Shown: positions 34,080 through 41,551 of the stretch, piece after piece
Numbering within the stretch: the stretch's first letter is position 1
How the letters are laid out: every line of letters starts with the position of its first letter
DNA from: Arthrobacter sp. 31Y
Lineage (GTDB): Bacteria > Actinomycetota > Actinomycetes > Actinomycetales > Micrococcaceae
DNA length: 64,000 bases
Assembly (NCBI RefSeq): GCF_000526335.1
Contig: NZ_JAFW01000001.1
Span: forward strand, 4,650,001-4,714,000
Direction: 5' to 3'
Program-made: the position numbers and the translations under genes
Notes under the pieces: model-generated
Told to the model about the DNA's origin: nothing
Seen by the model: only the letters and a program-made list of their open reading frames with translations
Database searches by the model: none

Positions 34080-35242
34080 AGCGCCCTTTGGAGGCTGCGC
34101 CGGAGGAGCCACGCACCACTCACAAGGAGGGTTGCGGCCATCGCTGCCAGGACGCCCAGGGCAGGCAGGATGTCAGTGATGGAGGCGTCCCGCCGTTGGA
34201 TGGCGGCCAAAGCGTCGTAAGCCCACCGATGCGGGGTGAGCCACGATATTGACTGCAGTGGTCCGGCGAAGAACTCCGGTGGCACCATGCAGCCTCCCAG
34301 TCCAGCCAATACGAGACCTGCGCCTATTCCGATACCTGTTGCGGCGCCGTCGTGATCCAAGAGCGAGCCGATGATCATGGCACCTGCTGCGGCCACGGCG
34401 CTGAAGGCCATCAGGACCAGTGCGGTGAGCCAGATGTTGCCCCAATCGACGCCGAAGAGCAGGGCCGTGCCAACCAGGATGTACGCACCTTGGACTGATG
34501 CGATCCCGAACCTTCCTACAGCCTGTCCGGCAATCGTTTGACCGCTGGATACGGGTGCTGCCATGGTGCGCGAGATGACGCCGTAACGGCGGGCCTGGAT
34601 CAGCGTGGCGGCGCCAGTCAGGGAACTGAGGAAGATAAACAGCAGCAGCTGCTGCACCGCCCCTAGATCGAAAACCCCAAGTCCACGGAATTCCTGCGCG
34701 GTGTTGTCGGTGTCGAGGATGTCTACCCGCGGTGCCTGAACAGCTTCCCGCGCCTGCGCCAAGGCGGCCGCCGCAGCCTCAGCCGGCATGCCTGCCCGTT
34801 CCAAAGCTGCGAGCTGACTGTGTCGCATGCTGATGGCCTGCAGGGAACCCCTCACCTCCTGCAAGGCGGCTTGGGCTGATGCTTGCGACGCCGTAAGTAT
34901 CTCCAGATCCGCCTGGCGTCCATCGTTAAAGGCGGCGGCGGCTTCGATGCTGATAAGGAGCCCGACGTCGGCCCTTCCGCGCCCGAGCTGTTCGCGCACC
35001 ACTTGCGGCGTGCCGGATTCCACCTGCATGCCGTCGGCTTCCAACTGTTCCGTCACTACGGTTTGTAGCGCTGTTCCGGATCCTCCCGCCAGGGCGACCC
35101 GGGTTTCCGCTCGGCTGGAACCGAACTGGGTGCCCAGCAACAGAATCAACAGGAGCGGGAAGATGAAGACGAAGAAAATATTGGAGCGGTCGCGCAGGAA
35201 ACGCCGCACCTCCACGCCGGCAATGGCCAGGATCGCTTTCAC
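34076..35242 (-). CDS. ABC-2 type exporter permease 2
   Basis: 388 residues from GTG 35242, overlapping the stop of permease 1 as GTGA. A first helix with a preceding basic stretch (VEVRRFLRDRSNIFFVFIFP), a large extracellular domain of about 150 residues with a predicted helical hairpin, then five helices at the C-terminal end (LLLFIFLSSLTGAATL onward). This is the YhgE/DrrB-like ABC-2 layout. It works with the ATPase at 36414-37382 to export a lipid, drug or peptide; substrate unknown. Confidence 0.85.
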   Translation of the reverse strand: MKAILAIAGVEVRRFLRDRSNIFFVFIFPLLLILLLGTQFGSSRAETRVALAGGSGTALQTVVTEQLEADGMQVESGTPQVVREQLGRGRADVGLLISIEAAAAFNDGRQADLEILTASQASAQAALQEVRGSLQAISMRHSQLAALERAGMPAEAAAAALAQAREAVQAPRVDILDTDNTAQEFRGLGVFDLGAVQQLLLFIFLSSLTGAATLIQARRYGVISRTMAAPVSSGQTIAGQAVGRFGIASVQGAYILVGTALLFGVDWGNIWLTALVLMAFSAVAAAGAMIIGSLLDHDGAATGIGIGAGLVLAGLGGCMVPPEFFAGPLQSISWLTPHRWAYDALAAIQRRDASITDILPALGVLAAMAATLLVSGAWLLRRSLQRAL

Positions 35243-36411
35243 GAACTGGCTCCCCGGTCCGGCAGGAAACGGGAGACGAGGACGCACACAACCGCGAATC
35301 CCCACATTGTCATCAACGGCACGGCGATTTCTCCGACGCCGCCGCCGCCGGCCGAGATTCCCAGGCCCCGGATGAACGCACCCACCGGGTTCAGGTCCAT
35401 CAGGACCGCCATGAAACCTGACGCTTGGATGGGAAAGAAGGCACCTCCCGCTATACCCAACACCATGGCAACAATGGATTGCGCCACATTGGCTTGTTCG
35501 GCTGTCCGAACCACCTTGGCAACAATAAAGGTCAAGCTGGTGGCCGCCGCCGCTGCCCCGAGGACCAACAAACCCACAACGGCCGGAGAGCCGAAGTCAA
35601 CGCCGAAGAGGAGCGTGCCACTGGCAAGCAGTACCGCACTGGCGGCGACTCCCAGTGAAAAACCAACAACTGCTTTGGCGGCGATTATGGTCCACTGCGG
35701 CACAGCGGTGGACCTGATCCGGCCGAGGGTTCCCTGTTCCTTCTCCGCCAACAGTCCAAGGACACCGAACCCCACCGTGAACAACAGAAACAACCCCGTT
35801 TGACCGGCCACCAAACCGGCTCGAAGCGACAACTGCCCAGCTGGCGCGATTCCTTCCGTGATATAGAGAATCGGTTCGCCGGCCACGGCTGTCCGCCCAA
35901 TGCCTGCCGCCGCATCAGGGGGGACTCCACCCAGTCTTGCGGCCGCCTCGGTTACTGACGCAGCGGTGAACTGGTCTACGATTCCGGTGACGATCGAAAT
36001 CAGGACACTCGTCTCGAGGACGGACCCGCTGCCTTCGATAAGTTGGAGTGTGGACGGCTGCCCTGAAGCCAAGGCGGAACTGAAGTCGGCCGGGATGACG
36101 ATGCCCAAGGCGGCACCGGTAGAGCGGGTTTCGGAACTCACGGCATCCGCTGGCACCTCACGGACAGTGACCTCCATGGCCTCGATCGACCCAAGCGAGT
36201 CCAGCAGCGCAGCTCCGAGCGGACCGGAGTCTTCGACGCTCGCTACGACCGTGGCTGGTTGCAGGTCGACGCTGCCGGTACCCAGCCGGCCAAAAGCCAA
36301 GCTCAGTACGCCCATCAGCGCCAAGGGGACGATCAGCGAAAAGATGAGCACCGATTTGTCCCTCAGCCGTTGACGAAAATCATTGCCGACCATGGTCCAC
36401 AGCGCTCGCAC
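35239..36411 (-). CDS. ABC-2 type exporter permease 1
   Basis: 390 residues from GTG 36411 with AGGGA upstream, 2 bp after the ATPase stop. Same layout as permease 2: helix near residues 20-45 (VLIFSLIVPLALMGVLSLAF), a large external domain, then five or six helices (GLFLLFTVGFGVLGLLAEKE onward). The two related permeases probably form a heterodimer. Confidence 0.86.
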   Translation of the reverse strand: MRALWTMVGNDFRQRLRDKSVLIFSLIVPLALMGVLSLAFGRLGTGSVDLQPATVVASVEDSGPLGAALLDSLGSIEAMEVTVREVPADAVSSETRSTGAALGIVIPADFSSALASGQPSTLQLIEGSGSVLETSVLISIVTGIVDQFTAASVTEAAARLGGVPPDAAAGIGRTAVAGEPILYITEGIAPAGQLSLRAGLVAGQTGLFLLFTVGFGVLGLLAEKEQGTLGRIRSTAVPQWTIIAAKAVVGFSLGVAASAVLLASGTLLFGVDFGSPAVVGLLVLGAAAAATSLTFIVAKVVRTAEQANVAQSIVAMVLGIAGGAFFPIQASGFMAVLMDLNPVGAFIRGLGISAGGGGVGEIAVPLMTMWGFAVVCVLVSRFLPDRGASS

Positions 36412-36413
36412 GG

Positions 36414-37382
36414 TCAGTCCCTGAGCGCTTTGCCGGTCAAATGCAGGAAGACCGATTCGAGGTCCGGACGTGTCACGGATACCGATGCCAGCGTCATTCC
36501 TGATCGGGCTGCGGTGGTAACGATGCCTGCGAGGAGAGCTGCACCGTCCGTGACGGTGAGGATCAACTCGGTTCCCCCTGAATCGGTGACGCGATGAACG
36601 CCGTCGAGTGACCCAAGTGCTTCAGCGGCTGCCGTGATCCGACCGGTCCCCGTGAGGCTGATCCGGTCCACTCCGCCGGTTAGCGTGATGAGCTCGTCCC
36701 TGGTTCCTTCGGCCTGGACCTGGCCTTGGTCAAGTATGGCTATCCGGTCGCAGAGACGCTCGGCTTCTTCCATGTAGTGCGTCGTGTAGAGGACAGCTGT
36801 GCCCTCCGTCGAGAGGTTTCCCACCGCCTCAAGAATCGAGTTCCGGGACTGAGGATCAACTCCGACGGTCGGTTCATCGAGGATCAGCAACCCTGGGCGG
36901 TGCAGCAACCCGATACCAATGTTCAAACGACGCTTCATACCACCTGAGTACTTTTTGGTTTGTTCATCAGCCCGCTCCATCAGTCCAAGAAGATCTAGAA
37001 TTGTCTTCACCCTGGAGGACAACTCCTTCCGGCTCAGGCCCTGCAGCCGGCCGAAGAAGTTAAGGTTCTCGCGGGCCGTCAGATCCGGATAAATGGCAAG
37101 CTCTTGAGGTACCAGTCCCAGATGACGTTTTGCCGCAATGCCTGCCGGGTCCATCCGGATACCGGCAACGTCCACTGATCCGGAATCGGCGGGGACCAGA
37201 CCGGCGACCATGTTGATGATGGTGGTCTTTCCGGCTCCGTTCGGGCCCAGGAGGCCGTAAGTCTCACCGGGGCGGATGGCGAAGGAGACGTCGTCGACGG
37301 CGGTCAGGTCACCGAATCTCTTGACGAGCCGTTCTGCTGACAAGACTGTTCCGGTGCGAGGAGGTGCCACCTGATTCTTCAA
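36414..37382 (-). CDS. ABC exporter ATPase
   Basis: 322 residues. Walker A GLLGPNGAGKTT, signature YSGGMKRRLN, Walker B LLILDEPTVGVDP and switch His in YTTHYMEEAE: a complete nucleotide-binding domain of the daunorubicin/ABC-2 exporter class, with the extra C-terminal domain usual there. The start is a TTG at 37382 with a poor ribosome site; GTG 37370 is an alternative. It drives the two permeases that follow, and a PPOX flavoprotein precedes it by 12 bp. Confidence 0.9.
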   Translation of the reverse strand: MKNQVAPPRTGTVLSAERLVKRFGDLTAVDDVSFAIRPGETYGLLGPNGAGKTTIINMVAGLVPADSGSVDVAGIRMDPAGIAAKRHLGLVPQELAIYPDLTARENLNFFGRLQGLSRKELSSRVKTILDLLGLMERADEQTKKYSGGMKRRLNIGIGLLHRPGLLILDEPTVGVDPQSRNSILEAVGNLSTEGTAVLYTTHYMEEAERLCDRIAILDQGQVQAEGTRDELITLTGGVDRISLTGTGRITAAAEALGSLDGVHRVTDSGGTELILTVTDGAALLAGIVTTAARSGMTLASVSVTRPDLESVFLHLTGKALRD

Positions 37383-37394
37383 GGGCGCACCGGA

Positions 37395-37865
37395 CTATTC
37401 CAGGCCGGCCCGTGTTGCGTCGTTGAGTGGAGTGCCAAGCGACATCGGCGATGAAAGGTCGAATCGTCTCCCGGTCACCGAGGCCGGAACGATCCTGAAG
37501 AGGTGGTCCTGACCCACTCCCTGCCAAGGGAAAAGGGCGCGCTTGATCTCATCAAGTCGAGGGCCTTCGGGCCCTGCGTTCTCAACTGTGCCTTTCACGA
37601 CCACACTCCATGCAATCCCGAATTCGGCACTGACGGAGTCTGCCTCGATGGCTACCACGGCGTCATCCTCCATGGCCCACTGTTTGGTTCCCGGCCCGGT
37701 CCTGAAAACCACAGTCTTGTTATCCACCGCGAAGTTCACGGGAAAGATATCAGGGTGGCCGTTGACGATCACAGAAAGCCGTCCAACCTTGGCCTCGCCA
37801 AGAAGCGTCCAACTATCGTCCGGTTCAAGTAATTCTGCCTCAGGCACTATGGTTTTGTCGGTCAT
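37395..37865 (-). CDS. PPOX split-barrel flavoprotein (pyridoxamine-phosphate-oxidase-like)
   Basis: 156 residues. Recurrent motif in this window: VGRLSVIVNGHPDIFPVNF, VVFRTGPGTKQWAM, WSVVVKGT, FPWQ and TGRRF. It belongs to the small FMN/F420-type split-barrel family. It is one of five paralogues here (49612, 55787, 56254, 59719). A DosR-like box is 32 bp upstream, inside the tail of the preceding gene. Its redox partner is unknown. Confidence 0.85.
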   Translation of the reverse strand: MTDKTIVPEAELLEPDDSWTLLGEAKVGRLSVIVNGHPDIFPVNFAVDNKTVVFRTGPGTKQWAMEDDAVVAIEADSVSAEFGIAWSVVVKGTVENAGPEGPRLDEIKRALFPWQGVGQDHLFRIVPASVTGRRFDLSSPMSLGTPLNDATRAGLE

Positions 37866-38352
37866 GCGGAGATCCTACGGCCGCTTTCCGGTCCCCAATA
37901 GGGCCCAAAGGCCCGAGTGATCCCGGAACGCCTCCCGCCGGCTCCGGGGAGATGACTCCAAGCAAAAGCAAGAGCAAACCTACTTCCGCCAACCCCGCCC
38001 CGAAGTAGGCCGCCTGCAGCGCACTGAACGGAATCAGTGCCATTTGGACGAATATCCATACGAGGATGGAATATCCCGCCGTGGCGGCCGCCATGGATGC
38101 CAATCCACGTCGACGGAGAAGCAGGACGAAGGCCACCGTGTGTGAGCCCCCTACGATGAGGGCCAGCAGAAGCCCCGGGACCAGGTAGCTGCTGAAGGGT
38201 GAGCCGTCCAGGTATTCGACCGGTAGCTGGATTTCGGGCGGCAAAACGCTCTTGTCCACTCCCGGCCACGATCCGATGGCCATGACCAAGCCGCCGGCAA
38301 TCGCTGTCACCGCGACCAATGCTTGCGCGGTCAGAAGCATCCCTCGAATCAT
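37840..38352 (-). CDS. Small membrane protein, paralogue of 29644-30087
   Basis: 170 residues. Four helices (YLVPGLLLALIVGGSHTVAF, AGYSILVWIFVQMALIPF), aligning along its length with the protein at 29644. The hydrophilic tail runs 26 bp into the PPOX gene on the same strand, so the two are coupled and the PPOX box lies inside this coding region. Function unknown. Confidence 0.72.
   Translation of the reverse strand: MIRGMLLTAQALVAVTAIAGGLVMAIGSWPGVDKSVLPPEIQLPVEYLDGSPFSSYLVPGLLLALIVGGSHTVAFVLLLRRRGLASMAAATAGYSILVWIFVQMALIPFSALQAAYFGAGLAEVGLLLLLLGVISPEPAGGVPGSLGPLGPIGDRKAAVGSPHDRQNHSA
37897..37914 (+). promoter_or_regulatory. DosR-like box before PPOX gene
   Basis: AATAGGGCCCAAAGGCCC, with GGGCC/GGCCC symmetry around AAA, 32 bp before the PPOX start on the minus strand. 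Confidence 0.55.
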
Positions 38353-38398
38353 CGTTCCTCCTAAATGATGGTGTGTCGAAAACGTTGTCCGCAGCTAC

Positions 38399-38424
38399 CA
38401 CGACGGCGACCGTTCGCCGTCGTG
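38399..38424 (-). terminator. Hairpin terminator after DUF4389 gene
   Basis: A perfect 11-bp inverted repeat CACGACGGCGA/TCGCCGTCGTG with a 4-nt loop, 49 bp past the stop of the DUF4389 gene. Confidence 0.65.
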
Positions 38425-38472
38425 TGTTTCTTCGCGACGCCGGTGCTACCGCGGGTGCGGAAGGGCCGTCAT

Positions 38473-39918
38473 TCACTGCAGGCCGGCCCTTCCGTCAGCG
38501 TTCGTGGGCTGCAGTGGCTCGGGATCGAAGGCACCCTGATCCAGGCGGAACGGCGGATATTCGTCGCGCAGCAGCGCTCCGTAGATGAGCACACGGTAAA
38601 CCCAGCGATTGATGCCCATGATGAAGGCGAACAGGGGGCGCGGATAGCTGCCGGTGAACAACAGGATTACCAAGGCGATGAGGACCAGCAGACCCAGCAA
38701 GGACAGTCCGCCCCCGCGATCATTGATCACGCCGGCGGGTCCGTCCTCGGTTCTCCAGGCCCACGTCGCCGTTCCTGTGAATGCCCCCACGATCAGCAGG
38801 TGAGGTATGAGCAGCAACCAGGACTTTACAAGAACCAGGCCCCGGGAAAGGCGGGCCGGATAATCCACCTCCACGTTCGCCGGGTAGTCCGTCCGGGAGA
38901 GGCTGAATGGCGGATAGTGATCGGTCCCGCCTGCGGCGTAGGCATAGAAAGCCACGCGCCAGTTCCATCGGAGGACGCCGACATTGAAATGAAAGAGGGA
39001 CAGCGGGTAACGGCCCGTGAAGAGGATGGCGAACCAGGCAATGATACTGGTGACGGCGAACGCGAACCAGAGGAAAAACAGCACAAAGAAATGGGGGATG
39101 GCGAGGAACCATTTCACCAGCCACCTCCAAGGCGACACTGCGGGGTCCAGCTGGCCTGTGAAATGAAGCGGTGAGCTCATGGGGCTTGCCGGTGCGAAGC
39201 CTGGCGCTTCTGCAGATGTCGAAGAGGGCTGCCCCGGCGCTCCGCCGCCACGGCCCAGACCTACGGCGCCCAACACCAAAAGCGGCACGCCGATAAGGAT
39301 GGCCAGGGCGCCGGCGAACAACAGGCCCATTGCCGCGGGTTTGATGAGGTCGGAACGGAAACCGGCTTGCAGATCTGTGGAGACCCCGCCGCTGGCGTCG
39401 GCGTTCATCACCACCACAGTCCAATTGCCGGGGGCTATGTTCCAGGTAAGCTCTTGCTCGCCCGGGCCCGAGGCTGATGCTGCCCAGAACTGCTGGGCAC
39501 CGGGCGCTGCGGGGGCGGATGATCCTGGCACGTCCCTGTAAACAGGCCGGAAGGGTTGGAATTTCACTTCACGCAATTCGGTGTGGTGCACCCCGGCAAG
39601 GTACGCGTCCACCTCGCTTTGGGGGGCGATGCCGATGAAGACTTCACGGCCGGGATTCGTAGCAGTGGCACGGAGCCTGAGTGTTCCGACGTCGAAGGGA
39701 AGCCTCTCGGGGGTGCCCTCGCCCACGGCATCGAGCTGGGGGGAGACCAATGCGCGGGAGGAAACCGTGTAGCGCTCTGTTGGGGAGGCGAAGAAGGCTC
39801 CGTCGTCTTGGGAAGAGGCGAGCCATGCCGCTGCCGCACCTGCCGATGCCATTGTGAGGCCCAGCAAAGAGAGAACTATGCCGACAACAAGAAGGACGAT
39901 GCTACCGGGCTTTTTCAT
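38473..39918 (-). CDS. DUF4389 membrane protein
   Basis: 481 residues. N-terminal helix (IVLLVVGIVLSLLGLTMASA), an extracellular beta-rich domain (about 40-185), a second helix, a Pro/Ser linker, and then two DUF4389-type repeats, each with a helix pair and a RYP/SYP motif (FTGRYPLSLFHFNVGVLRWN and FTGSYPRPLFAFIMGINRWV). Function unknown. It is convergent in topology with stress genes of the same operon and is cotranscribed after an 87-residue membrane protein. Confidence 0.8.
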   Translation of the reverse strand: MKKPGSIVLLVVGIVLSLLGLTMASAGAAAAWLASSQDDGAFFASPTERYTVSSRALVSPQLDAVGEGTPERLPFDVGTLRLRATATNPGREVFIGIAPQSEVDAYLAGVHHTELREVKFQPFRPVYRDVPGSSAPAAPGAQQFWAASASGPGEQELTWNIAPGNWTVVVMNADASGGVSTDLQAGFRSDLIKPAAMGLLFAGALAILIGVPLLVLGAVGLGRGGGAPGQPSSTSAEAPGFAPASPMSSPLHFTGQLDPAVSPWRWLVKWFLAIPHFFVLFFLWFAFAVTSIIAWFAILFTGRYPLSLFHFNVGVLRWNWRVAFYAYAAGGTDHYPPFSLSRTDYPANVEVDYPARLSRGLVLVKSWLLLIPHLLIVGAFTGTATWAWRTEDGPAGVINDRGGGLSLLGLLVLIALVILLFTGSYPRPLFAFIMGINRWVYRVLIYGALLRDEYPPFRLDQGAFDPEPLQPTNADGRAGLQ

Positions 39919-39920
39919 GG

Positions 39921-40184
39921 CTATAGTTCTTTCCGGTTGGAGATCAGCGAGGCAACGCCGAGGGCTGCGGCAGCGGCCCCGGCCGCAGCCGGGAACAGCA
40001 TGGTGTAGGACAGTGCCAGGACCCCGTAGATCAGGAGCAGGAACGTCGCACCCCTCGACTGCGCGGAAGATGCGGTCCCGAAGGGCAGTAGGGTCTTTGT
40101 TAGCCCTACCGCTTCGATCACGGCAGACGCGCCGACCGCCGGTCGCGCTGGAGCTGCTGGGACGGACATCTGCCCAGTGGTCAT
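39921..40184 (-). CDS. Small membrane protein
   Basis: 87 residues from ATG 40184, 1 bp after the stop of the stress protein gene. A polar N-terminal half is followed by two helices (ATFLLLIYGVLALSYTMLFP and AAGAAAAALGVASLI) and the tail SNRKEL. No family recognised. It is placed tightly between the universal stress protein and the DUF4389 gene, hence one operon. Confidence 0.65.
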   Translation of the reverse strand: MTTGQMSVPAAPARPAVGASAVIEAVGLTKTLLPFGTASSAQSRGATFLLLIYGVLALSYTMLFPAAAGAAAAALGVASLISNRKEL

Positions 40185-40185
40185 C

Positions 40186-40632
40186 TCAGTCACCCTTCTC
40201 CGGGGAGTGGACCACCAGGACGGGGCAGTGCGCGTGCGCAACGCAGGCCGAACTGACCGAACCAAGGAGGAGTCCACCAAAACCACCGTGACCGCGCCGG
40301 CCTACCACCAGAAGTGACGCATGTTTGCTGCCTTCAACGAGCCCCGCACGGGGTGAACGTTGAACAAGGCGGGAACTGACGTTCCTGGGTTTCTCAGTAC
40401 CGAAAGCCTCCGCCACTGCCTTGTCGAGTCGTTCCTCGGCATCATGGGCAAAGCCATCTACGCCCATGGCCAGATATCCCTCGTATCCCAGCGGCATCTC
40501 CCAGCAAGCCCACGCTTCAAGTGGTGCATTGAGCGCCAGCGCAATGCGTTGTCCCTGGCGTAGTGCCTCAACCGATGCTTGGGATCCGTCGATGCCAACG
40601 ATGATTTTGCTCGGGTCAAGCCAGCTTGCCAT
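40186..40632 (-). CDS. Universal stress protein (UspA family)
   Basis: 148 residues, single domain. ATP-binding signature GRRGHGGFGGLLLGSVS and start IIVGIDGSQASVEAL; end HCPVLVVHSPEK. It is nearly the same protein as the one at 49164-49610. ATP-binding Usp proteins accumulate in growth arrest. The start overlaps the flavodoxin stop by one base (TAATG). Confidence 0.9.
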   Translation of the reverse strand: MASWLDPSKIIVGIDGSQASVEALRQGQRIALALNAPLEAWACWEMPLGYEGYLAMGVDGFAHDAEERLDKAVAEAFGTEKPRNVSSRLVQRSPRAGLVEGSKHASLLVVGRRGHGGFGGLLLGSVSSACVAHAHCPVLVVHSPEKGD

Positions 40633-41099
40633 TACGCGCTCCTCTGGATTCCATATGCTGTGGCAATGGACAAGAGTTCTTCACCCCACGCGGTTGCGCG
40701 GGACGTCTCTCCGTCAAGCAGGGGCCCCTCAGTTCCCTTGACGTAGAAGGCCATGGGCTTGGAAATAGTGGTGGCTCCGGCCTCTTTAAGAGTCTTGGTG
40801 ATTTTCTTGGCTGCATCACCGTGGATGAACAACTTGACCCTCGTATCAAAGCTGGCAGCAACCACTCCTGAAAGCCCACGGCTACAAAGTCGGGCCATGG
40901 CCTCCATCGTTTTCTGGGTGGGGCGCCAACCATTGATGGGGCTTCCCACCACCAAAAGGTCGCCTGAGGAGACATCTTCGGGTCGGAGCTGTCCGACGGG
41001 CAATACCTTGGCGTTGAGTGAGTTGAGGCCCGCTGCAATGGCCTCGGCGATCGTCTTCGTGTTGCCAAAGCCGGAATCGTAAACGACGAGTGCTTTCAT
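40632..41099 (-). CDS. Flavodoxin-like protein
   Basis: 155 residues from ATG 41099. LVVYDSGFGNTKTIAEAIAA is the FMN phosphate loop, and LLVVGSPINGWRPTQKTMEA is the second FMN-contact region. The start overlaps the stop of a broken DUF3040 gene as ATGA. It is a paralogue of 26920-27429. Confidence 0.87.
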   Translation of the reverse strand: MKALVVYDSGFGNTKTIAEAIAAGLNSLNAKVLPVGQLRPEDVSSGDLLVVGSPINGWRPTQKTMEAMARLCSRGLSGVVAASFDTRVKLFIHGDAAKKITKTLKEAGATTISKPMAFYVKGTEGPLLDGETSRATAWGEELLSIATAYGIQRSA

Positions 41100-41425
41100 G
41101 ACTGTTCCTTGTTCTTCTCGTGGGTGCTTGTCCGGGCGCGTGGGCTCCACTGAAGAGGGTGGTCACCTATGAAAAGGGTTGCCCAGTACGTTCCTCCACC
41201 CATCACAAGGAAACCCACCACACCCAGTGCCAGACTGCCTAGTGGGAAACTCACCAGCAGCAATCCGAGCCCGCCGAGCGCAGCAAGGCCGCCTCACTTT
41301 ACGCCCTTCCAGCGGCGTCGATCTAGGTCTTCCAGGCTCATGAGTGCTGCCAGCCTGGGGTCCTCTTCCAGAAGACCCTGCGAAATGTTGTCCAGTTCGA
41401 GCCGTTCGAACTCCGAAAGTGCCAT
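41096..41425 (-). pseudogene. DUF3040 membrane protein interrupted by in-frame TGA
   Basis: 110 codons on the minus strand from ATG 41425: MALSEFERLELDNISQGLLE and EDPRLAALMSLEDL are the DUF3040 opening. Codon 44 is TGA (41294-41296). The same frame continues with GGLAALGGLGLLLVSFPLG and a second helix to a stop that overlaps the flavodoxin ATG as ATGA. The preserved downstream frame and overlap show this was one gene; a single base change or a read error explains the stop. Confidence 0.8.
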
Positions 41426-41474
41426 GGTGTGCCTCCTGCCTTCCCTCCCAGCATGTGTGGTGCCGGAATGAGGA

Positions 41475-41519
41475 AACAGGGCCGAAAGTCACACCAGGTT
41501 TCGGGACCAAAGACTCTGC
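41475..41519 (+). promoter_or_regulatory. Two DosR-like boxes between divergent operons
   Basis: Box 1 at 41475-41493, AACAGGGCCGAAAGTCACA; box 2 at 41501-41516, TCGGGACCAAAGACTC. They lie between the PEP synthase start (41552) and the divergent DUF3040/flavodoxin/Usp operon, so both units could be switched together. Confidence 0.7.
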
Positions 41520-41551
41520 CCGGGCTGCTCCGTGCCGCCCAGAATCAAGGC

